From contig NZ_CP023173.1 of NCBI RefSeq assembly GCF_002290085.1, positions 584,501 through 648,500 on the forward strand: DNA of 64,000 bases. The letters are read 5' to 3'. Each line of letters opens with the position of its first letter. Position 1 is the first letter of the stretch. Positions 54,041 to 64,000 of the stretch are shown here, one piece after another. A program made the translations under genes and the position numbers. The notes under the pieces were generated by a model that was not told the DNA's origin, did no database searches, and was given only the letters and a program-made list of their open reading frames with translations. The stretch comes from Mesoplasma chauliocola (GTDB lineage Bacteria > Bacillota_I > Bacilli_A > Mycoplasmatales > Mycoplasmataceae).

Positions 54041-57000
54041 TTATTGTTTACCAGCACGTAATGTGTTGAAAGCGTCAATTAATTTAGGGTCTAATTTATT
54101 ATTAAAGAACGGCTGAAGGAAAGTATCATTGTATGCTACCTTACCATTACCATCATCTTCATGTAATATTATAGGTTTAAACATTTCTGCATATCTATAG
54201 TATGTTCCCTCTTCCTCAATTAATTTACCATTTTCATCATATTCAGGTTCAGCAGTTGCTGATTCCATTGTTTCAACAAATCCTGTTGGAGTTCCTGTAA
54301 AATCTGAAATATCTTGTGCATGTTCAATAAAGAAATTAATAAAATCATATGCAATATCTTTATGATTTGAATTTTTAGACATTACTAAATTATCAGAATA
54401 AATATTTGTTGTTTGGTGTGTTGGAGTTGAAGGATCTTCGCCATTTTCTGTATAATCATCTTTTGATTCAATTTCTGCATTAGGTCTTCCATATAAGAAA
54501 TAAACTTTTGATTCATCTTCATCTTCTGCTTTTGAGGCTAGTGAATATAAGTCGTCATCTTCATCCTCATCACCATCAAGAGTATCTTCACCATTATAAA
54601 CAACATTTGCATATGATAAATCTCCATTATACATAACTGCAAAGTCAAATTGACCTTCGCTTGCTGTTGAAATCAATGAATCTCCTTGTAATCCCACATT
54701 TTTATAACCAAGTAAAGTTTTCAATTCTTTTGCGGCTCCGTCAATTTCACTTTGTTTAGTTAAATTCCCTGTTCCATATAAAACTTGTCCTGCAATTGCA
54801 AAAACATTTTTAGGATCTTCATTTAAAACAACTTCTTTTCCATCTTTTGCGGCATCTCATAATATTCTTCATGAAAGTTCTGAGTTGTTCATAGCATAAT
54901 CATAATTATTATCATATTGTTCAGATTGTGTAACTGTTTCTCATTTAGCTGTTTCATTACCTTTTTCTTTTTTCAATAATGTTTCAGGATGAGTTTCAAG
55001 TAATCATTTAATATTTGATGCATCAGGATTTGAACTTGTTCTACTTGTACCTTTTGAATTTGGATTAACAGCTATAACTAAATCTCCTCATAAATAAGGA
55101 ATAGCATAATCAATAATAGTTCCTGTTTGTAAACCTTCCTCTTCAGTTTCACCTTCTTTTAGTTCAACTTTTGATTTGTACATTACATTTAACAATTCAT
55201 TACTGATTTCTAAAGCTTCTGTTTCTTTTGTTTCTGATTCTACTTCAAATTCTTCATTTTTTACTAATGCTTTTGTTGGATCTTCAGGCTTTTTGTTAAT
55301 TGATGTTTTATTTTCATCATCACCAAATTCTTCTGATCATGCATTAATTTTTGAATAATCTAAAGCTTCTAATTTTCCTTCTTCTGCTAATTTTTGTACC
55401 ATGTAATCACTTGGCACCATTAAATCATAATTAAAAGTATATAACTTATTGTATAAAGTTTCATTTGAATCATATTCTTGATAATTAACTTTAACATCAT
55501 ATTCTTTTTCAAATTCTTTTATTAGTGAAGGATCAATATATTCACCTCAGTTACCAATAACTAAGTCATAAATATTATTCATAACGAATGCTACTGTTAG
55601 ACCAGTAAATGAAACTAAAACTAATAAAGAAACCATTATAATTTTTCAACTTCTAGCAAAGAAACCTTTTGTAAAATTAGCTTCATCAATATTTGATGGG
55701 AAGAATTTTTCTTTTTGTTTTGCAACAATTACTTTAATTTGATCAATTTTTTCATTTTTTAATTGAATCATTTTTGATTGAGTTATTTCAAACTTTTCAA
55801 ATCTTTGTTTTTTTAATTCAATCAATCTAGTATTGTTTGGATTTTCTTGCAATTTTTTATTTAAATTTTCAGAAATATTTACTCTTCTAAATGCTTGTGT
55901 CGCAACTAAATCTAATCTACTTGATAGATCATTAATTTTATTATCATTAATTTGTTTAATATCTTTAAGTTTCTCAACAATCATTCTTAATTTAAAGTTA
56001 TTTTTTCCTTCTTCAACTTCAATTTTTCATTCTTCATAATACTTAATTTTTTTATTGTATCAGTTGATTGTGCTTTTTGAAGGATCAACTTCTGCTCTAA
56101 AATCCTTTTTTAATTGTTTAATTTTTTTATTAATTGAAGCAGCTTTTTCTTTTGCCTCTTTTTCTTGTTCATTTAGTCAAGCAATCTCTTCAGATAAGAA
56201 AGTTACTTTTTCAATAATTTTTTCTAACTGAATTGAAATTTTAGCTGCTTTTTTAACCTCTGTTGTTTTTGCTAATTGTTTTTCAAGTTGTTTTTGCTTT
56301 GCTTCAGCTTTTTTTAATCTTGAAGCATAACGTTTTTCACGGTTAATTGTATTTTGCAATTTATATCTTTTTCACTCAAGTTTAGCAATTTTTTTATCAT
56401 AGTTTTTTGAATTAGCAAATTTCAGTTTTCATTTTAAAATATAATACTTAACTCAAATTGATAAATTAAGAGTTCTTTTGCGTTTTGTTGCTGTATTTAA
56501 AGAATTTGTTAACTCATTAATTTCTTTTTCTAATTTATAAATATTTTTTGATTTATAAGTTCCATTTTTAATTTGTAATTTTGTTGCTTCTTTTTTCTCT
56601 TTTGCAAATAAGAAAGCATTTCAAATTACAACTCCTGAAGCAATAATTCCAACCATCATAGTTCCAAATGCAAAAATGTATGGTTTAATTCTTTTTGCTG
56701 AATAAATGAATGATGAAACGTTAGTTTGAGCTCCACCAGTAAAATAAGAAATGATAAAGTCATCAAAACTCATTGCAAATGCAATAACTGTTGCAATAAT
56801 AATCGCAGGTTTCAAAATAGGTAAAATAATTTTAAAGATTACAGTGCTTGTTTTTGCACCCAAGTCATAACTTGCTTCAATAATTGATTTATCTACTTTT
56901 CTTAGTCTTGGCATAACTGTTATTAATACATAAGGCACATTAAATGAAACATGGGCCATAACTAATGTAAAAATACCAAATTTTAAACCACTAATTAAGA

Positions 57001-57352
57001 AAACTACCATTAAAGCAACTGCTGTAATAATATCTGCGTTAATTAAAGGTATATTAGCAACTGACATTCATTTGCTTTGTTTTCTTTTTGTTAATCTACT
57101 TAAACCAATTGCAGCCATTGTTCCAATAACAACACTAATTACAGTTGAAACAACCGCTACGAATAGTGAAGTAATAATTGATTTAATAAAAGGTGAGTTT
57201 TTGAAAAACTCTTCATATCACCTTGTACTAAAACCCATTCAGTTTGAAACTGATGATCCACTGTTAAAAGAAAACAAAATCATAACCCCGATAGGCACAT
57301 AGATAACTAATAAAATTAAAGCAAAGTAAGTTGATCTGACGAATCTTTTCAT
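54041..57352 (-). CDS. potCD: PotCD fusion: spermidine/putrescine permease + binding protein (1103 aa)
   Basis: One frame joins an ABC permease (about 1-255; EASYDLGAKTSTVIFKIILP is the ATPase-docking EAA loop), a charged coiled-coil linker (about 260-565; KLKKAEAKQKQLEKQLAK and similar), a further membrane segment (IIMVSLLVLVSFTGLTVAFV), and a PotD-like substrate-binding domain (DLVIGNWGEYIDPSLIKEFEKEY start). The PotC-PotD fusion is known from mollicutes; a coiled-coil linker of this length is unusual. The binding domain holds an acidic insert (LDGDEDEDDDLYS). Its start overlaps potB by 37 bases. Confidence 0.92.
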
Positions 57353-58311
57353 GATTTAGCTCCTTTCTTTTCAAATTTATTTGTAAAGAATTTAGATACC
57401 ATCATTAGTAAGAAAACCATTGCTGCCAATACTACACTAATTGCGGCTCCAAACCCAAAGTCACTTCCTTTAAAGAAATATGACTCAATAATTGTTGTAA
57501 TTAAGTTAATTTTTCCATTACCCATATATTGAACAACAATCAATGATGTTGCAGCTTGTAATAATACAAGAGTAATAGCAGTAATAACTCCAGGCATTGA
57601 AGATCTAAAAGTAATACCTCAGAATGTTCTATATTTTGAGCATCCCAAATCCATTGCTGCTTCTTCAATATCTCTTCTTCTTGAGTCTAACGCATCATAA
57701 ATAGGAGTAATTGCAAAAGGAATAAACATGTATGTCATTCCTATGATAATTGCTATTTGAGTTCCTAATGCACTAGGCGCCATTATTAGAAATAAACTTC
57801 TTAGCCCCAATACTTTTAATAGCATTGATATTCACATTGGCATTGTAATTAATAATCACATGTTTTTAGCCAATATTTTTGATCTCATTTCAGACATAAT
57901 TAGGGCAATTGGGTAACCCAAAATTATACAAAATAGTGATGCTATAAATGCATAAGCAATTGTTAATCCCATTGACATCATTATATTTCCATTTTTAAAT
58001 AGTCTAATAAATTTTTCTAGACTTATTTCAAACATTTTTAAGTCTCCACTTGGTTGAACTAGAGAATACACAACGATTGAAACAATAGGAATTATAACTA
58101 ACGCAATCATTACCACAAAGAAAGGTAATAATATTGGTCATGCTTTACCTTTTGCAAAGTTAAACATTTTAGTTTTTCCTAATGTTTTATTAATTTCTTT
58201 AATTTTTTGACGAACTTTTACTTTGTTTTCACGAGCAATTTCATTATCAATTGCTGTCTCAAGCTGTTCTTGATCAAAATTAACAGAAATTTCTTTTTCT
58301 TTTTTAGCCAT
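57316..58311 (-). CDS. potB: Spermidine/putrescine ABC permease PotB (331 aa)
   Basis: Inner-membrane permease subunit with about six helices; the EEAAMDLGCSKYRTFWGI loop docks PotA. A Lys/Glu-rich N-terminal extension of about 60 residues precedes the first helix. I chose ATG 58311 (MAKKEKEISV), 5 bases after the potA stop, over the upstream GTG 58335, which lies within potA. The UGA at 57349-57351 is read as Trp, so the protein continues for 12 residues (WKDSSDQLTLL) beyond the standard-code end and overlaps potCD. Confidence 0.93.
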
Positions 58312-58316
58312 TAGAC

Positions 58317-59369
58317 TTATTCCACTTCTTTTCACATAACGTGAATAGCTTCGTCATTTCATTTAATAGATACTTTATCATCTACTTTAAATGCTTGTGT
58401 TGTGTGTATTTTTCAAATTCTTTTTTTTGTAGTTTCAACTAACAATTCTCAGTGCACACCTTTAAATGTTGTATGCATAACTGTTCCATTAAAAAATCCT
58501 GTGTTTGCTTTTTTGATTTCAATATCTTCAGGTCGAATTACAATATCAATTGATTTTTCATTTTTTCCAAAGTTTGTATCATTACAAACAAATTCTTTTC
58601 CATCAAATTTAACTTTATTATCTTCAACAAATATTCCGTCTTCAATAATATTTGATTGCCCTATGAATTTAGCAACTCACAAATTTTCTGGTTCATTATA
58701 AATATCTTCAGGTGTTCCAATTTGTTGAATTGAACCTTCGTTCATTACAACAACACGATCACTAATACTCAATGCTTCTTCTTGATCATGAGAAACCATT
58801 AAAAAAGTAATTCCGATTTCTCTTTGTAATCTTTTTAATTCTTCACGCATGTGTTGTCTTAACTGAACGTCTAGTGCAGCTAATGGTTCATCTAGTAATA
58901 AAACTTTTGGTTTCATAACTAATGCTCTGGCAATAGCAACACGTTGTTTTTGTCCCCCAGATAAATCATTAATGTTTCTATCTTCAAATCCTTCTAGACC
59001 TACTTGTCTAATTTGTTTTAAAACTTCACGTTGCAAAATATCTTTTTTTGTTTTTTTAGTTCTTAAACCAAATGCAATGTTATCAAACACATTTAAATGT
59101 GGGAACAATGCATATGATTGAAAAATTGTATTAAATTGTCTTTTGTTAATTGGTATTGGTAATAAATCCTTACCTTCAAACATAATTTGTCCACTATTTG
59201 GTTTTTCAAAACCTGCTATGATTCTTAATGTTGTAGTTTTTCCACAACCTGATGGTCCTAAAAGAGTTATAAATTCTCCTTCTCTAACGTTTAAATCTAT
59301 TCCTTTAAGAACAACTTTACCATCATAGTCTTTAGTTACACTACGTAACTCTATAATATTATTTTCCAT
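58317..59369 (-). CDS. potA: Spermidine/putrescine ABC ATPase PotA (350 aa)
   Basis: Powers polyamine uptake. Walker [10 protein letters not shown] (34-42), signature [10 protein letters not shown], Walker [13 protein letters not shown] and H-loop VSHDQEE are all present. The C-terminal TOBE-like regulatory domain has [10 protein letters not shown]. Starts at ATG 59369 with an AAGGAG site. First enzyme of the potABCD operon; the leader and attenuator are directly upstream. Confidence 0.96.
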
Positions 59370-59410
59370 TTAGTTCTCCTTGTTTTTCATATTGATTATG
59401 TGAGTACAAA

Positions 59411-59438
59411 ACTCAAAAAAGCATGTCAAAATATGACA
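59411..59438 (-). promoter_or_regulatory. Candidate attenuator of the pot operon
   Basis: On the minus strand a stem TGTCA TATTT TGACA is followed by TGC and six T, 40 bases before potA. Just upstream, GAAGTC / GACTTC (59444-59466) forms a second hairpin that begins at the leader ORF stop. Translation of the leader could decide which hairpin forms. Confidence 0.6.
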
Positions 59439-59466
59439 AAATAGAAGTCGTTATTAATTTGACTTC

Positions 59467-59598
59467 CTACTTAAGGGAGAGACTTTCAGTTTCTAAAATA
59501 GTTTCAAAAATTTGGGTATGACTAAAAGCAACATCTAATCATTCAAGAATTAGATATTGTTGCGAATTTAAAATTTCTTTAAATTGTAATAAATTCAT
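59467..59598 (-). CDS. Leader ORF upstream of potA (43 aa)
   Basis: A 43-codon ORF (beginning MNLLQFKEILNSQQYLILEW) has a strong AAAAGGAG site. It ends with TAG at 59467, immediately before the first leader hairpin. It contains one UGA-Trp. Its position suggests that its translation couples polyamine or amino-acid supply to pot expression, similar to other leader-peptide controls, though no strong codon bias for one amino acid is visible. Could also be a small real protein. Confidence 0.5.
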
Positions 59599-59654
59599 AG
59601 CTTTTACTCCTTTTGAAAACAACTAAATAAATTTTATATTATTAATTTATAAAA

Positions 59655-59707
59655 TGTTAAAAAACTTGTTTTTTAACAAATAAAAAAGAGATTTAAAATC
59701 TCTTTAA
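59655..59707 (-). terminator. Terminator of the sucrose operon-side HAD gene
   Basis: Two nested palindromes: AAAGAGATTT AAA ATCTCTTT with T run on the minus strand, and GTTAAAAAAC TTG TTTTTTAAC next to it. Confidence 0.75.
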
Positions 59708-60553
59708 TTATTGTTTATTAAACACATTTTTAAATAAATAATCTCCAACTCCACCATGCTCTACAGTTAAATCCGTTACATCATTTGCTACAGCTTTTAC
59801 TTCATCTTTAGCATTTGCCATAGCAATTCCTTTACCTGCTCATTTTAATGCAGCAATATCATTTTCTCCATCTCCAAAATAAATTACATCTTTTGGATCG
59901 ATATTCATCTTTTCACAAACAAATTGTAGACCATATGACTTATCTATTCCTTTTGGATTTAGTTCAATATTTGCACGTGCTTCTGAAACATAACTAAAAG
60001 CGAAAATAGATACATCATTATCCTCTGCAAAATTTCTAAAAGAAGCCATATTTTTAGTCTTACCAAAGCAAATAAATTTACTTACCTTTAACTTTTCAAA
60101 ATTAGTTCATTTAGAATAGTTAATCAATTTTTGTCGCTTTGTTTTAAATTTCATAAATGTTCTAAATGCACTTATTTTTTTATTACAATAGGCATATTTC
60201 TCTTGTTCTGAATATGCAAAAATTTTAATTTTACTTTTGTTTGCTTTTTCAAACAATTCTTTTGTAAGTGAAATATCAAAAGTAGATGTATAATGTATTT
60301 TTAAATCTTTTGTTTCTTTGTCTTTAAAAGTAAATGATTGACCACCATTTTGTGAAACAAATGGATTATTTGAATCATCAATTTCAAGCTCCTTAGCTAT
60401 ATCATAAATTGTTGTTATATTTCTGCCTGTTGCAATAATTACAGGTATGTTTAATTCCTTTGCCTTTAAAATTGCTTCTTTTGTTTTTTTGTGAATTCCA
60501 TATACATGATGGTAAACAGTTCCATCAATATCTATAATTATCATTTTTATCAT
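59708..60553 (-). CDS. Cof-type HAD phosphatase (281 aa)
   Basis: MIIIDIDGTVYHH (motif I), IIATGRN (motif II) and VIYFGDGENDIAALK (motif IV) mark a Cof-type HAD hydrolase, third in the window. The middle has extra basic residues (FKTKRQKLINYSKW). It lies between the pot operon and scrK, each with its own terminator, so it is monocistronic. Substrate unknown; small phosphosugars are typical for the family. Confidence 0.87.
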
Positions 60554-60610
60554 AAATTACCTCTTAATAGCTATTTATTTAAATTATATATTAATATGAT
60601 TTTGATATGA

Positions 60611-60636
60611 AAAAAACTAGGACCTTAATCCTAGTC
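60611..60636 (-). terminator. Terminator of the sucrose operon
   Basis: ACTAGGA / TCCTAGT hairpin followed by seven T on the minus strand, after the scrK stop. Confidence 0.85.
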
Positions 60637-60638
60637 AT

Positions 60639-61559
60639 CTAATTTAAATGTTCTAAAAAAGTTAATGCTCCTAAATGTTGAACTGTCTTATTAGCAAACA
60701 TATTAGATCTTTTAATAATTTTTGTAATTTGATCAACAGAAGATTCATTATTAATTTCTAATGAAACATAATCATTAATTAAATTTGAAATAAATGCATC
60801 CCCTGCTCCAGTTGTATCAACTAAATTTTCGGCTAAAATTGTTGGAACATAGTATAGTTCATTTTTTCATGCAAATATTGTATCATTACATCCACGAGTT
60901 ATACAAATTAAAGATTTTGGATTTTTTAACATAATAGATTTAATAGCTTCTTCTTGAATTTCAATATCCGTTAACAATAGTAGTTCATCTTCTGATAATT
61001 TAATTAAATCTGCATTTTCCATATATTTTTTACAATGATTTTTAAAATTTAAAATTTCTTCATCTGTTACTCATAATTTGTCTCTAAAATTTGGATCAAA
61101 AGAAAATTTTATGTTATTTTGTAAAGCTATTTCTAATAATTCACTGTAAGATTTTTTTAAATTGCCTGGTAAAAAACCAGTTGCACTCCCAAAATGAATA
61201 AAGTCAATTTTTGTTAATTTTTCTTTATCTTCTTTCGCTAAATCATAATCAGCATCGCTATTTCTTATAAACTGAAAAAATCTTTCCTTATTTTCATCTA
61301 AAGTAACTTTTGCAATTGTTGTAGCCTTGTCGCTTTCTTGAATAAAATCATTTTTAATATTAAATTTTTTAATGAATTTTGAAATTGATTCAACATATTG
61401 ATCATTTCCTAAACTACCCATAAAGTAACTATTATTTGTGTTAATTGCGCCAATTGAACATGCTACATTAAAAGATGCACCACCAACTTCTGCTTTTATA
61501 TTGTTGTCTTCTGAATAAATATCCATTAGTACTTCACCGATTGAAACTATATTCTTCAT
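60639..61559 (-). CDS. scrK: Fructokinase, PfkB family (306 aa)
   Basis: Phosphorylates the fructose released by ScrB to fructose-6-phosphate. N-terminal IGEVLMDIYSE and EVGGASFNVA substrate motif; DTTGAGDAFISN (about 255-266) holds the catalytic Asp and anion hole. Length normal. Next to scrB with 1-base spacing, so the two are one transcript. The ribosome site AAAGGAAAAG lies inside the end of scrB. Confidence 0.93.
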
Positions 61560-61560
61560 T

Positions 61561-63012
61561 TTACTTTTCCTTTATTTCATTTTTAAATATTATGTTATTT
61601 CAAATGTAATCATTACCTTTTAATTGGTTTACTTTAACATTTGATAAATTTGTTTTAATTTGATTATGTTTGTTAATATAGAACCTTACTGAAATTGCGT
61701 GCTGACCTTCATTAACAAAAATTTCCATTGTACTTCTATCAATTAATATTCTTAAACTTTTAACTTTTAAAGTACCGTTATTAATTATTGAAGGTAAATT
61801 TTCTTCATCATTAAAAGTCATATTTGTTCTATCTATAATAAATTCATTATTTTTATTTAATATTTTAATATTCTTATTCAATTCATTTGAAACAATAATT
61901 TCAAAATCGCTTTCAATATTATTTATAATAATTTCACTTAATCCATTTTCATAATTAAATGTCTTATTAACTTCTTTAATTTCAAAAGTTCTTAAGTTAT
62001 CAAGTTCTTTTATAGGCAATTGATATAAGCAATCGTTTTTAACAAACAATTCTCTAGGAACTGTCAATTGATTGCTTCATGTTGTTAATTCTGGTGGAAA
62101 AGGATTAGACTTCGAATTTCCTAATCAACCTAGCATTATTACACGATTACCAGTATTACTAAAAACTTGAGGCGCATAAAAATCAAAACCTAAATCTATT
62201 TTCAATAAATCTGTTTTGTATTTAAAATTCATTTCATTGTCAATTTCTACTTCACGATACTTAACAAAATGACTACCTTCTTTTAATGGTGCTTCTTGTT
62301 CTAAACAAGCGAATACATATTCTCTTCCATCCAATTTAAAATAGTTTGGGCATTCAAGCATGTATGCATTTTGCTCATCATTCTCATCAAATTTTATATC
62401 CTTGTAGTTTTCTCAACTTGTTCCATTAAATTTGTAAATATTTAAAACAGCTTTTATATCTTTAGTTTGAGCACCATTTAACATAAATAACTCATTGTTT
62501 TTTTCAAATACAATTGGATCTCTATAATGACCTGAATATTTTGTTAAATCTGTTTCATATAAAAATTCTTTTGTTACTATTTTATTTTTTAAATCAATAA
62601 ATGCTTTTAATGTATAAGCTGTTCTATCTACATCATTAAATTTAACATTACCTGTATAATAAATTTCAATTTCATTATTTTTATTAATTCTTGCACTTCC
62701 TGAAAATACACCATTTTTGTCATACTTATTTGAAGGAGTTAAAGTTAAACCTTCATATGTATAATTAATAAAATCCGTTGTTGTATATAAAGCTCATGAC
62801 TTATTGAAATGTTGAATACTAAAAGGACAACTTTGCATAAAAATATAGTATTTTCCGTCTAAGAAAGTTAGCCCATTTGGATCATTTGTTGAACCTGAAT
62901 AACCAGCTAAGTGATATTGATTATTGTACCAATCACTTTGCTTTTTATCATGTCATTTTTGAATATCATTTAAGTCTTGTTCAGTTATCAAACTATATTT
63001 TTCTTTTTGCAT
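61561..63012 (-). CDS. scrB: Sucrose-6-phosphate hydrolase, GH32 (483 aa)
   Basis: Splits sucrose-6-phosphate into glucose-6-phosphate and fructose. GH32 residues: STNDPNGL (catalytic Asp of WMNDPNG), HYRDPIVF (RDP motif) and YMLECPNYF (EC, acid/base Glu). C-terminal beta-sandwich (SLRILIDRSTMEIFVNEGQ) as expected. N-terminal methionine at 63012 has an AGTAAAA weak site, 3 bases after scrA. Length normal. Intracellular, no signal peptide. Confidence 0.95.
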
Positions 63013-63015
63013 ATT

Positions 63016-64000
63016 TTACTCCGCACTTTTTCTTTTAATTTTAAATTTATCTAATTTTATTTTATTTTTTAATTGTTCAAATTTTAATCCTAACTTTGTT
63101 TTTTTAGATTGAATTCCGTCTTTAAATAGAAATAAAGTTAATAAGAAAGCCACACCAAATGAAATTATGTTTACTCCAATAATTCCTAGTAGTTTAGTTC
63201 AATTACCTGTATATAACAACAATCCTGGTATTACTGTAACTCCCATACCTGGACATGTAACATTTAAAATTCCAGCAAATAAACCTCCGAAAAATCCTCC
63301 AATTGATGCGTAAATAAATGGTTTAATTTTTGGCAAATTTGTTCCAAAAATTGCTGGTTCTGTTATTCCAAACAGTGTTGATATTGCAGCAGAAAATCCC
63401 AATTCTTTATCTGATTTATCTTTTGCTTTTACTGCAATAGCCATTGCTGCACCACCTTGTGAAATAATTGAAGCTGTTCAAATTGCATTAAAGATTGATC
63501 CTGTAGCAGCTGCACCATTAGCACCTGGTAAACTTCCATCAATAACTAATTGCATTTCAAGTCCTTGTAAGACTTGATGACAACCTGTGATAACAATTCC
63601 TTGCAATACTCCTGCAATAATTGCTGTTCCAAATCCATATTTAATTCCAAGAATTGCTTTAGTAGCGATTAATATTCCTTGTTCTACCATTAATAAGATT
63701 GGTCCAAAAATAAATAGAGCAACTAAAAAAGCAATTGTTATTGTTAGAAATGGTGTAAAAATAATGTTTACAGCTTTTGGCATTCAAATTTTTATTCATT
63801 TTTCTAAATATGCAACTGCAACACCAATAATTAATGCTGGTAAAACTGAACCTTGGTAGCCTGTAATTGGAATAATTCAAACTTTAATAGCAGTTATTGG
63901 ATCACCCATTACTGCATTTGTTATTACATTTCCATTTGCATCAAATGTTGGTGCTTGACCTATTCATTTTAATCCTGCTTCAACTCAAGCTTTATATATT
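63016..64000 (-). CDS. scrA: Sucrose-specific PTS enzyme IIC, C-terminal part (partial)
   Basis: Integral membrane PTS permease taking up sucrose as sucrose-6-phosphate. Visible are at least seven membrane segments, the motif GITEPAIFGTNLPK, ITGCHQVL and a basic C-terminal tail of about 45 residues (KTKLGLKFEQLKNKIKLDK). The IIB part and start lie beyond the window edge. No IIA domain is found at this end. First gene of scrA-scrB-scrK. Confidence 0.93.

Noticed and set aside
58312..58335. GTG start for potB inside potA
   Set aside because: The ATG at 58311 lies just after the potA stop and begins a plausible N-terminus; the GTG adds an odd 8 residues.

Overview
The window is AT-rich chromosomal DNA from a mollicute that reads UGA as tryptophan. 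Almost every gene is broken by in-frame TGA codons under the standard code and is continuous under code 4. Gene content points to the Entomoplasmataceae / Spiroplasma group, most likely a Mesoplasma (M. florum-like): a sucrose PTS operon, PotABCD with fused PotC-PotD, an MgtA-type P-ATPase, several Cof-type HAD phosphatases and lipoproteins, and sugar fermentation. The species call is inference. Nearly all genes lie on the minus strand; only a Trp-rich gene (3621-4694) and typA (13578-15416) are on plus.

Layout. 1-9805 is an accessory region: a Fic-fold gene with a changed catalytic motif, two IS3-family transposase loci, a 0.6 kb stretch of inverted and direct repeats followed by a Trp-rich unknown gene, three unknown genes in one operon, a lipoprotein, a second decayed Fic fragment and a GIY-YIG nuclease-like gene. 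10042-34969 is housekeeping: hpt, ruvX, a PAP2 phosphatase, eno/typA (divergent), lepA, RNase HI, proS, tRNA-Ser, rlmH, ffh, asnS, HAD and alpha/beta hydrolases, an RpiR-type regulator, tsaD, an NrnA-like phosphodiesterase, a large membrane protein and leuS. 35065-39163 holds tRNA-Ile and a two-gene accessory unit: a 1153-residue DUF4011-like / SF1 helicase / Vsr-like nuclease, overlapped by a small membrane-anchored protein. This is the best candidate defence locus here. 39262-47341 is rpsI-rplM, tsaB-tsaE, mgtA with a leader ORF, and glycolytic gpmI-HAD-tpiA. 47448-53980 has a repeat-containing 855-residue lipoprotein, a membrane protein, a 10-tRNA block and two tandem paralogous membrane proteins. 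54041-59598 is the polyamine operon potA-potB-potCD, preceded by a 43-codon leader ORF and a hairpin/terminator that looks like an attenuator. The window ends with a HAD phosphatase and the sucrose operon scrA (partial)-scrB-scrK.

How the genes fit together: sucrose enters through the PTS as sucrose-6-phosphate, ScrB splits it, ScrK phosphorylates the fructose, and TpiA, GpmI and Eno belong to the glycolysis that follows. TsaB, TsaD and TsaE belong to one tRNA modification pathway (t6A). The most unusual features are the Fic motif substitution plus decayed paralogue, the repeat block with its UGA-rich neighbour, the helicase-nuclease locus, a hydrolase without its nucleophile, a possible DarT-like gene and two peptide leaders upstream of transporters.
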